A DNA stretch of 5,305 nucleotides, from positions 1 through 5,305 of the forward strand of contig QXYP01000109.1 in assembly GCA_009886815.1 (NCBI GenBank). The letters run 5' to 3'. Each line of letters begins with the position of its first letter. Positions within the stretch are counted from its first letter, which is position 1. Made by a program: the position numbers and the translations under genes. Below are positions 1 to 5,305 of the stretch, piece after piece. This DNA is from Halieaceae bacterium. Lineage in GTDB: Bacteria; Pseudomonadota; Gammaproteobacteria; Pseudomonadales; Halieaceae. The notes under the pieces were generated by a model, which saw only the letters and a program-made list of their open reading frames with translations, searched no databases and was not told the origin of the DNA.

Positions 1-1
1 T

Positions 2-73
2 CAGAATATAACCACCTTGAATCGATTAGGCGCTAAAGAACTTGTTGCACGCTGGGAGGCATGTTTTGAGTAA
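2..73 (+). CDS. 3' end of an unidentified upstream gene (partial)
   Basis: An open frame runs from the left edge for 23 codons to a TAA at 71-73. It encodes a plausible amphipathic C-terminus ending in ELVARWEACFE. The other two forward frames stop early or look less protein-like. I do not recognise the family, and the start lies outside the window. It could be a chance open frame, since 23 codons is short; the helical Leu/Ala/Arg/Trp composition is the only positive sign. No convincing terminator hairpin with a T-tract follows it. Confidence 0.35.
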   Translation, partial: QNITTLNRLGAKELVARWEACFE

Positions 74-180
74 TTGGCATAGTGAGGTGCGGCCAGTTAA
101 GCCTTGAAGAGATGTTGCTACTTGGCGTGACGGGTGGCAGTCCTTGCGCACTCTAGCTGCTTGACGTTTTCGGGCGTTTA

Positions 181-209
181 TTGAGGGTTTTATGAGTTAT
201 TACTACTAT
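181..209 (+). promoter_or_regulatory. possible sigma-70 promoter for the esterase gene
   Basis: TTGAGG (181-186) and TACTAT (204-209) are separated by 17 bases and match the -35 and -10 consensus at four of six positions each. The predicted start near 216 would leave a leader of about 17 bases before the ATG at 233. Another -35-like TTGACG at 161-166 has no good -10 at a proper distance. Both boxes are weak, so this is only a candidate. Confidence 0.25.
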
Positions 210-232
210 GGCGAACAGATGGTAGAGCTGGG

Positions 233-1867
233 ATGCAAAGCATGATGAAAGCCGTTGGTGTATTTCTCTCGCTGCTGATTATGGGCTGCAGCGCCGAAGA
301 AACGGATTTTTCCGCTTCCTCGGCGGCACTGACGGTGTCGGTTGAGCAGGGTCTCGTCGAGGGTATTCAATCGCCTTTCAAGCACTCATCAGGCCTTCCG
401 GTTACGGTTTTTCGAGGCCTGCCATACGCTCAACCTCCCGTCGGTGACTTACGCTGGCGGCCACCCGTTGCCCCAGCCTCCTGGCAAGGTGCGCGTAAAG
501 CCGACACCTTTGCTAACAGTTGTTATCAGCCACAACACACCTCGACATTTGTGTGGCGCAGAGAAGCCTTTGCCGTCTCTGAAGACTGTCTTTATCTCAA
601 TATTTGGACTGCGGACACGACAAAAAAACAACCGGTTATGGTTTGGTTTCATGGTGGAGCCCATACCAGTGGACAGGGCCATTCACGCATTTTCGACGGC
701 ACGGAATTGGCTGGGCAGGGTGTTGTGCTCATTACCATTAATTACCGGCTGGGTCCTTTTGGCTTTCTCGCGCACCCACTTTTAGCTGGTGAGTCAAACC
801 ATGGCAGTGCCGGAAATTACGGGCTTTTGGATAAAATTGCGGCGCTACAATGGATAAGAAGCAATGCTGAGGCCTTTGGGGGCGACCCCACCAACGTGAC
901 TATTTTTGGTCAATCGGCAGGTTCACAAAGCGTTTGCGCGCTAATGGCGTCGCCTTTGGCCCGGGATCTTTTTCATAAAGCCATTGGTCAGTCGGCGGCC
1001 TGCGTTAATACCATTCCAACGCAAGACATGGATGGCTATGAACGCGGCACGAAATTGGTGAACGCCCTTGAGGCCAACACGCTTGGAGCCTTGCGCGGGG
1101 CTAGCCCCAAAGCGATATTGGCAGCATCAGAGCTCACCCATTGGGCTGACGAAAGCCGTATCACGGTCGACGGGTGGGTGCTGCCCGAGTTGCCGGCCAA
1201 CACCTTTATGGCGGGACAGCAGGCATCAGTTCCACTGTTGCTGGGCTTTCTTGCTGATGAGGGGGTCGAGTTGTTCCCGGTTGATGCCGCCCTAACCGAG
1301 GATGAATTGAACAACTTCTTGTCGGTGTTGGGGGGTGACGACGCGCAGGAGCTTAAAGGGCTTTATGCGATCCCCGGAGCGACTCCAGGGGAGGTCCAGC
1401 ATGCGGTCGCCACAGATTACTTCATGGCTTTTGGTATGCGCCGTTGGGCACAATATCAGCAGGCCATTGATCAGCCGACGTTCCTCTATTTTATGAACCA
1501 TATTCCACCTGCATTTCACTTGTACATGCCCGAGCCGCCGGAGCTAAGCCTGCCCGGGGGGCCACGCAGTGGCGGCGCTTATCACTCGGGTGATCTCGCG
1601 TTGGTATTTGGCAATACCGATAAAGTAGGCTTCGACTGGACAGAGATTGATCGGAAGGTCTCTCAAAATATGATGCGCTATTGGATCAACTTTGCGATGT
1701 CAGGCAATCCCAATGGCGATCAGGTGCCGCCATGGCCCGCATTCGACACCACATTACAAAACACGCAAGTCATTAATGAAGCCCCGACTACGGTGCAGGG
1801 CGTGCGCAGGCGGCAGCTTGATATTATGGCGATGCCCAAGTCCTCCTCACGAGAGAGAATGGAATAA
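233..1867 (+). CDS. carboxylesterase type B family lipoprotein
   Basis: This is a 544-residue alpha/beta-hydrolase of the carboxylesterase type B / para-nitrobenzyl esterase / cholinesterase family, which hydrolyses carboxylic esters. Residues 1-19 form a lipoprotein signal peptide with lipobox I-M-G-Cys19. Ser at +2 suggests outer-membrane sorting by the Lol rule (inference). The family signature EDCLYLNIW lies at 117-125, and Cys97 and Cys119 fit the conserved first disulfide. The oxyanion-hole motif HGGA is at 140-143. The nucleophile elbow GQSAGS contains Ser228, the acid is Glu343 in ADEG, and the base is His451 in GGAYHSGD, so the triad is complete. The C-terminal family motif RYWINFAMSGNPN is intact. 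ATG at 242 or 245 could be the true start and would leave a shorter but still typical signal peptide; the ribosome-binding signals (GAG at 225-227, TGGGA at 229-233) do not decide. The natural substrate cannot be told from sequence, and no pathway genes flank it. Confidence 0.93.
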   Translation: MQSMMKAVGVFLSLLIMGCSAEETDFSASSAALTVSVEQGLVEGIQSPFKHSSGLPVTVFRGLPYAQPPVGDLRWRPPVAPASWQGARKADTFANSCYQPQHTSTFVWRREAFAVSEDCLYLNIWTADTTKKQPVMVWFHGGAHTSGQGHSRIFDGTELAGQGVVLITINYRLGPFGFLAHPLLAGESNHGSAGNYGLLDKIAALQWIRSNAEAFGGDPTNVTIFGQSAGSQSVCALMASPLARDLFHKAIGQSAACVNTIPTQDMDGYERGTKLVNALEANTLGALRGASPKAILAASELTHWADESRITVDGWVLPELPANTFMAGQQASVPLLLGFLADEGVELFPVDAALTEDELNNFLSVLGGDDAQELKGLYAIPGATPGEVQHAVATDYFMAFGMRRWAQYQQAIDQPTFLYFMNHIPPAFHLYMPEPPELSLPGGPRSGGAYHSGDLALVFGNTDKVGFDWTEIDRKVSQNMMRYWINFAMSGNPNGDQVPPWPAFDTTLQNTQVINEAPTTVQGVRRRQLDIMAMPKSSSRERME

Positions 1868-2204
1868 GATACAGCCTGCTTAGAAAAAAGGCGGTGACCT
1901 ACGCTGGCCTTTGCGTGGAGGATAGGGTGCTTTGTGAGGTGGCGGCATTAAAACGCTGGTCCATTTAATCGAAGTGGCGAACCACACTGGATTGATTGGT
2001 TGGCCGTTATCATTATGGTCTCATCGGGGTTTTTGACGTGGCTGCTTGTCATTATCGGGTGGAGCAGGGAAGTAAAATCCTAGTAGAAGTTGCTATGGCG
2101 AGTAGCTACAGGTTTCCTGATACTTCCGACAGATCCCAGAGTCCGTTTCTGTGGAGGTCATTTTTTCGGGTGAAGAGAGCCCTCAGCATTTGGAGTTGTT
2201 TACT
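1868..2204. other. intergenic region without a convincing gene
   Basis: This gap of about 337 bases separates the esterase from the asparaginase-like gene. Just after the esterase stop, an imperfect six-pair hairpin (CC-T-ACGC at about 1898-1904 against GCGTGG) lacks a T-tract, so it is a poor terminator. A short hydrophobic frame ends at 2083, and a 12-codon leader-like frame starts at 2170; both are described in the findings. TTGTCA at 2046-2051 is a good -35 hexamer, but the nearest AT-rich -10 (TAAAAT, 2073-2078) is 21 bases away, which is too far. The longest forward frame here (from 1996) has no ribosome-binding site and no recognisable domain. Confidence 0.6.
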
Positions 2205-2693
2205 ATGAAACTCGCGGTATTCACCACGGGCGGCACTATCGACAAAGTGTACTTTGATAAAAAAAGTGACTACGAGATAGGCGATGCCATCGTGGGTCCG
2301 CTTCTCGACAGTATGGGCGTGGGTTTCGATTTTGTGGTTGAGGAGCTCATGAAAGTTGATAGTCTCGATATGACCGACAAAGATCGACGCCATATCGTTG
2401 AACGTGTTCGGGCGACATCCTGCGACCGTGTCCTTATTACCCATGGCACTGACGGTATGATTGAGACCGCTAAGGCGTTGTCAGTGATTCGAGATAAGAC
2501 CATTGTTTTAACCGGTGCTTTGCAGCCCGCAGCTTTTGCTCACAACGATGCGGTGTTTAATATTGGCGGTTCAGTTGCTGCGGTTCAGAGCCTGCCAAAC
2601 GGGTGCTATATTGTTATGAATGGACGCGTATTTACGCCCGAAAACGTGACTAAGAACCTTGAAAAAAACCGTTTCGAGTCTCTGTCGAACTGA
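2205..2693 (+). CDS. single-domain asparaginase-like protein
   Basis: This is a 162-residue cytoplasmic protein corresponding to the N-terminal domain of type I/II L-asparaginases (Pfam Asparaginase, PF00710), without the C-terminal domain of the roughly 330-residue enzymes. Matches by eye to E. coli asparaginase II: TTGGTI with Thr11 (Thr12), DSLDM with Ser53 (Ser58), THGTD with Thr82-Asp83 (Thr89-Asp90), and NVTKN with Lys150 (Lys162). Both threonines and the Thr-Asp-Lys set are therefore kept. Short proteins of this type occur as complete members in Proteobacteria, so I read it as full length, not truncated. I chose ATG 2205 because GGAG (2192-2195) sits nine bases upstream and the beta-strand KLAVFTTGGT follows at once. 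An in-frame GTG at 2151 would add 18 residues but has no ribosome-binding site before it. Asparagine hydrolysis is possible but unproven, since the larger enzymes also use residues from a neighbouring subunit's C-domain. Confidence 0.87.
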   Translation: MKLAVFTTGGTIDKVYFDKKSDYEIGDAIVGPLLDSMGVGFDFVVEELMKVDSLDMTDKDRRHIVERVRATSCDRVLITHGTDGMIETAKALSVIRDKTIVLTGALQPAAFAHNDAVFNIGGSVAAVQSLPNGCYIVMNGRVFTPENVTKNLEKNRFESLSN

Positions 2694-2912
2694 AGTGTAT
2701 TCAACCTCGGCCACCCCAGCGTAAAGGGTTACTTCACGGTTGGTATCATGCCCCAAGCGTCTCAGGCCGGCTTCACTAACAGGGTGTTGTGCAGAGCATT
2801 CCAAGTGCTGTCGGTAGAACAATGGTAAAAGAGATGTTAGCTCTGAATGTTCGTTATCGTGGTGGCGTCAGATGAGGGTGTGTGGCTATCAGTTTGCTGC
2901 AATGAATTTTTT

Positions 2913-2918
2913 GAGGGG
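2913..2918 (+). promoter_or_regulatory. ribosome-binding site that fixes a GTG start
   Basis: GAGGGG lies eight bases before the GTG at 2927 and supports that start for the decarboxylase. The nearby ATG at 2902 is out of frame, and no in-frame ATG exists until codon 53 of the reading frame, well inside the conserved protein. Confidence 0.75.
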
Positions 2919-2926
2919 TAGTCTTC

Positions 2927-4327
2927 GTGCAGTGGGATGAGTTTTCCGAATGGGGGAGAAAAATTACTGAATGGGCGGCCGATTATCACCGCAACATTCG
3001 TGATCTCCCGGTGCGTGCTCAAACAGAGCCTGGTGCTGTCAGGGCGCAGTTGCCAACCGCTCCTCCCGAAAATAGCGAAGATATGAATACCATTATGGGC
3101 GACTTTGAGCGCATCGTTATGCCCGGTATGACGCACTGGCAGCATCCAAGATTCTTTGCCTATTTTCCAGCCAACGCAGCGCCCCCTTCGATGCTGGCCG
3201 AGATGCTGGTCTCTACCATTGCGGCCCAGTGCATGCTCTGGCAAACATCGCCTGCCGCGACTGAAATGGAGCAGGTGATGGTAGATTGGTTGCGGCAAGC
3301 TCTCGGCCTGTCTAGTGGTTACACCGGTGTTATTCAGGACAGTGCGTCCTCCGCGACGCTATCTGCCGTACTGACCATGCGCGAACGCGCGACGGGTTTT
3401 AGTGGCAATGCACAGGGCCTCTCGGAGCAGGGAAGAATTCGTATTTATTGCTCTGATCAGGTGCACTCATCCATTGATCGTGCGTGCTGGATTGCGGGTA
3501 TTGGTCAGGACAACCTTGTAAAAATCCCCACCCAAGGTCCATTACACAGTTTGGACGGTGAGCTGCTGCGCAGGGCTATCAGCAGTGATCGATTGGCGGG
3601 GTACCACCCGGCAGGCATTATTGCCGTCACCGGGGGCACCAGTATCGGGGCCTGCGACAATCTTGAGGTCATCGTCAACATTGCCAAAGACGAGAGCCTA
3701 TATACGCATTTAGATGCCGCATGGGCGGGGGCAGCCATGATATGCCCCGAATTACGTCTTGGATTGTGGGAGGGTGTGAGTGGCTTTGATAGCGTGGTTT
3801 TTAATCCACATAAATGGCTGGGAGCCCAGTTCGACTGTTCAGTGCAGTTTTTAAGGGACGCCCAGGCACAGATTGATACATTGAAAATACAGCCTGAATA
3901 TCTCACCACTAGCCAAGAGGACATTACTAATTTTTCGGAGTGGACGATTCCCTTAGGGCGCAGATTTCGTGCGCTAAAGCTTTGGTTTTTAATGCGCTCC
4001 TATGGCTTAGAAGGGCTGCGAACGCGCCTTAGGAATCACGTGAATTGGGCGCAGGAGCTGTGCGAGCGCATAAGGGAGACCCCGGGGTTTGTTATTACGA
4101 GTGAACCCGTGCTCAGCCTGTTTTCTTTTCGGTGCGCGGGAGACGACAAAACGCAGCAGCAGTTGGTCGATGCCATCAATGATGATGGCCGTATTTATTT
4201 GACCCAGGGCACTTGGCAAAATCAGAAGGTGATTCGTTTTCAGGTGGGGCAGTTTGATACCACCTACGAAGACGTGATGTCAGCACACACGGTTATTCAA
4301 GAGATTCAAGCGGGTCTCGCCGCATGA
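2927..4327 (+). CDS. PLP-dependent aromatic-amino-acid decarboxylase family protein
   Basis: This 466-residue cytoplasmic enzyme belongs to the group II (fold type I) PLP decarboxylases, closest by eye to animal DOPA decarboxylase (about 480 residues), so it is full length. It should remove the carboxylate of an L-amino acid to give an amine and CO2. Visible residues, with human/pig DDC equivalents: His180 in QVHSS stacking on PLP (His192), Asp263 in HLDAAWAG holding the pyridine nitrogen (Asp271), Lys296 in NPHKW forming the Schiff base (Lys303), and Tyr325 in PEYL on the catalytic loop (Tyr332). The N-terminal block WQHPRFFAYFP (71-81) and SPAATE (108-113) align without gaps to the human enzyme at the same numbers. 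Substrate-pocket positions differ (Ala82, Gln101, Met103), and the catalytic loop is about three residues shorter, so the substrate may not be DOPA. The start is GTG with a strong ribosome-binding site. I see no clear promoter in the 233 bases upstream, and no transporter or amine-oxidase gene beside it. Confidence 0.93.
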   Translation: MQWDEFSEWGRKITEWAADYHRNIRDLPVRAQTEPGAVRAQLPTAPPENSEDMNTIMGDFERIVMPGMTHWQHPRFFAYFPANAAPPSMLAEMLVSTIAAQCMLWQTSPAATEMEQVMVDWLRQALGLSSGYTGVIQDSASSATLSAVLTMRERATGFSGNAQGLSEQGRIRIYCSDQVHSSIDRACWIAGIGQDNLVKIPTQGPLHSLDGELLRRAISSDRLAGYHPAGIIAVTGGTSIGACDNLEVIVNIAKDESLYTHLDAAWAGAAMICPELRLGLWEGVSGFDSVVFNPHKWLGAQFDCSVQFLRDAQAQIDTLKIQPEYLTTSQEDITNFSEWTIPLGRRFRALKLWFLMRSYGLEGLRTRLRNHVNWAQELCERIRETPGFVITSEPVLSLFSFRCAGDDKTQQQLVDAINDDGRIYLTQGTWQNQKVIRFQVGQFDTTYEDVMSAHTVIQEIQAGLAA

Positions 4328-4429
4328 TCTGCAGCGCTGGATAACCCCATCGGAACAAATTTTCACAGAATTAAACCTGATATTGAAAAGCTGCGCCCGG
4401 GGGGTATTGTGCCAGCCGCGTAAAGCTAA

Positions 4430-4454
4430 GCCTCATCACAGGGTGATAGCAGGC
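4430..4454 (-). terminator. imperfect hairpin between convergent genes
   Basis: GCCT (4430-4433) pairs with AGGC (4451-4454), and ATCAC (4435-4439) with GTGAT (4443-4447), around a three-base loop with a small internal bulge. It lies between the 3' ends of the decarboxylase (4327) and dsbB (4538). Read on the minus strand the stem is followed by the moderately T-rich TTAGCTTT; on the plus strand no T-run follows. It could end dsbB transcription, but it is neither GC-rich nor followed by a proper T-tract, so the call is weak. Confidence 0.3.
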
Positions 4455-4537
4455 CACTGTTGATGGCGCTTGAAAACCAGAAAATGGACGGTTTAGCGTT
4501 CACTGACCGATAGCCTCGTGGAGTAGGCACCCTTTGG

Positions 4538-5074
4538 TTACCGTTGAGGTTCAGGGGCTGAAGGTGCTGTGCTCGTGAAAATTTGATTGGCCGCTAGTGC
4601 GACAACGATGACCACACTGAGCGCTACTGCGACAGCCATTAGGGCCTCGGCCATGCTGAGCCCAAACAGCATTTCTGGCGTAAATGAGCACAGATTCCGC
4701 ACTTCAAAAAGCGAGGGAAACCAGCGATCAACCGCAAACCAGTCGGGCATGCCGAGCTGAAATTCACAGCTGCCATTGCCCTGTCCATTCTCTAGCTGAT
4801 AAAGGAACCACGCGCGCTCGCCCAGCCCTGCGGTGCTTAGCAGGACGAAGGTGTTACCCCAAAATCTCGTTCGGCGGTTGTTCGGCAGGCAGGCAGTAAA
4901 GAGGCTAATGAGCAATAGAGCCACTACCCATAAGCGCGCTTGTATGCAGACTTGGCAGGGCTCCTCGCCGAGGGCGTATTGATAAAACAGAGCAATACCC
5001 AGCATAGCCACACTCACTGCGGCCAGAAGCAGCCAGTAGCGCTTGGAGTTAAGAAAGTTTGAGACGCTGTGCAT
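4538..5074 (-). CDS. dsbB: disulfide bond formation protein DsbB
   Basis: This 178-residue inner-membrane protein (E. coli DsbB has 176) reoxidises the periplasmic dithiol oxidase DsbA and passes electrons to quinone. Four membrane segments are visible at about 13-33, 47-63, 72-92 and 135-162. The first periplasmic loop carries Cys40-Gln-Val-Cys43 (E. coli Cys41/Cys44), followed by Arg47 (Arg48, linked to quinone binding). The second loop carries Cys103 and Cys129 (Cys104/Cys130), with the PDWF and DRW-P blocks resembling E. coli PEWL and DKW-P. All redox cysteines are present, offset by exactly one. I start it at ATG 5074-5072, five bases after GAGGG (5084-5080); the longer frame from TTG 5086 would place that ribosome-binding site inside the gene. 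Its partner dsbA is not in the window. The last 15 residues are a Pro/Ser/Ala-rich tail of no evident function. Confidence 0.94.
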   Translation of the reverse strand: MHSVSNFLNSKRYWLLLAAVSVAMLGIALFYQYALGEEPCQVCIQARLWVVALLLISLFTACLPNNRRTRFWGNTFVLLSTAGLGERAWFLYQLENGQGNGSCEFQLGMPDWFAVDRWFPSLFEVRNLCSFTPEMLFGLSMAEALMAVAVALSVVIVVALAANQIFTSTAPSAPEPQR

Positions 5075-5093
5075 GCTTTCCCTCAAATTTCAT

Positions 5094-5113
5094 GGGCGGA
5101 ATTAAATTCGCCC
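5094..5113. repeat. inverted repeat in the dsbB 5' untranslated region
   Basis: GGGCGGA (5094-5100) and its partner TTCGCCC (5107-5113) form a stem of seven pairs, one of them G-T, around a six-base AT loop. It lies ten bases upstream of the dsbB ribosome-binding site (5080-5084) and downstream of the proposed promoter. It would therefore be in the dsbB transcript and could be a regulator site, an RNA hairpin affecting translation, or chance. Confidence 0.4.
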
Positions 5114-5156
5114 GTATCGCTTCAGAACCACTCGATGCCTGCGTAGTGGGCTATGC

Positions 5157-5184
5157 AGTATAGCACTGGGCTATAAGTGATTAA
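5157..5184 (-). promoter_or_regulatory. extended -10 promoter for dsbB
   Basis: On the minus strand TGC-TATACT (5165-5157) fits the extended -10 motif TGn-TATAAT with one mismatch in the hexamer. The -35 region is poor (TTAATC, 5184-5179, spacer 16), as is usual for extended -10 promoters. The predicted start near 5150 gives a leader of about 75 bases before ATG 5074, which includes the inverted repeat at 5094-5113. Confidence 0.45.
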
Positions 5185-5191
5185 GACTGTC

Positions 5192-5212
5192 GCGATATGA
5201 ACAGCGATATGA
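5192..5212. repeat. two tandem copies of GCGATATGA, 12-base period
   Basis: GCGATATGA occurs at 5192-5200 and again at 5204-5212, separated by ACA. The copies start 12 bases apart, just upstream of the -35 region of the proposed dsbB promoter. The position would suit an activator or repressor site, but the period is not an exact helical turn and chance cannot be excluded. Confidence 0.4.
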
Positions 5213-5256
5213 CAGCGTTTTGGCCGAAGATTGGATATTTGCTCGTCATTTGCACA

Positions 5257-5262
5257 TATACT
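5257..5262 (+). promoter_or_regulatory. possible rightward -10 box for a gene beyond the edge
   Basis: TATACT at 5257-5262 matches the -10 consensus at five of six positions in an AT-rich stretch reading out of the window to the right. No -35 hexamer stands at 16-18 bases; TTGGAT at 5231-5236 is 20 bases away. No coding start is visible before 5305. If real, it would make the dsbB upstream region a divergent promoter region. Confidence 0.2.
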
Positions 5263-5305
5263 GATACCGTTTTAACAATCTTATATCTTTCAGTTTGCCA
5301 AGGGC

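Noticed and set aside
1996..2208. A 70-codon forward frame upstream of the asparaginase-like gene.
   Set aside because: There is no ribosome-binding site at its ATG and no protein-like pattern or domain. Only its last 12 codons have a suitable upstream site, and they are treated separately as a possible leader.
2691..2736. TGAAGT and ACTTCA arms after the asparaginase-like stop as a terminator.
   Set aside because: Only six pairs around a loop of about 35 bases, with no T-tract.
2571..2822. An 83-codon minus-strand frame across the end of the asparaginase-like gene and the gap after it.
   Set aside because: It overlaps a clear gene by over 100 bases, has no recognisable domain, and I saw no ribosome-binding site; it reads as an antisense shadow.
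2837..3298. A 153-codon minus-strand frame over the start of the decarboxylase.
   Set aside because: Most of it lies antisense to the strongly conserved N-terminal part of the decarboxylase, and its composition (many His, Arg and Gly) is typical of a shadow frame.
3923..3943. Phe336 in ITNFSEW read as the Tyr-to-Phe change that turns aromatic decarboxylases into aldehyde synthases.
   Set aside because: Counting from the PLP lysine shows that the switch residue (human Tyr332) is in PEYL and is Tyr325 here, so it is retained. Phe336 aligns with human Tyr346, which is not the switch position.
5075..5086. A dsbB start at TTG 5086, adding four residues.
   Set aside because: The Shine-Dalgarno GAGGG would lie inside the gene; starting at ATG 5074 gives ideal spacing and cysteine positions within one residue of E. 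coli DsbB.

Overview
This window reads as an ordinary chromosomal segment of a Gram-negative bacterium, most likely a gammaproteobacterium and perhaps a marine one. The basis is a lipoprotein esterase with a lipobox, a DsbB whose four cysteines sit one residue from the E. coli positions, a short asparaginase-domain protein of a type I associate with Proteobacteria, moderate GC, and Shine-Dalgarno-led genes. The taxon is an inference; there is no rRNA or other phylogenetic marker here.

Layout. Bases 2-73 probably hold the last 23 codons of a gene entering from the left. A 159-base gap leads to a carboxylesterase type B lipoprotein (233-1867, +). A gap of about 337 bases follows, with no convincing gene, though it holds a short hydrophobic reading frame and a possible 12-codon leader. 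Next is a single-domain asparaginase-like protein (2205-2693, +). After 233 more bases comes a group II PLP-dependent decarboxylase of the aromatic-L-amino-acid decarboxylase family (GTG start at 2927, to 4327, +). It converges on dsbB (4538-5074, -) across 210 bases with one imperfect hairpin. The right edge (5075-5305) is the dsbB upstream region: an extended -10 promoter, a palindrome in the 5' UTR, a 12-base-period direct repeat and perhaps a rightward promoter for a gene outside the window.

The four full genes do not form an obvious pathway or operon: the gaps are long and dsbB is on the other strand. Their products would act in different places: the esterase on the outer membrane (inferred), the asparaginase-like protein and decarboxylase in the cytoplasm, DsbB in the inner membrane. 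I found no mobile element, CRISPR array, tRNA, rRNA or clear new system. The leads most worth following are the altered substrate pocket and shorter catalytic loop of the decarboxylase, the one-domain asparaginase with a full set of N-domain catalytic residues, and the upstream region of dsbB.
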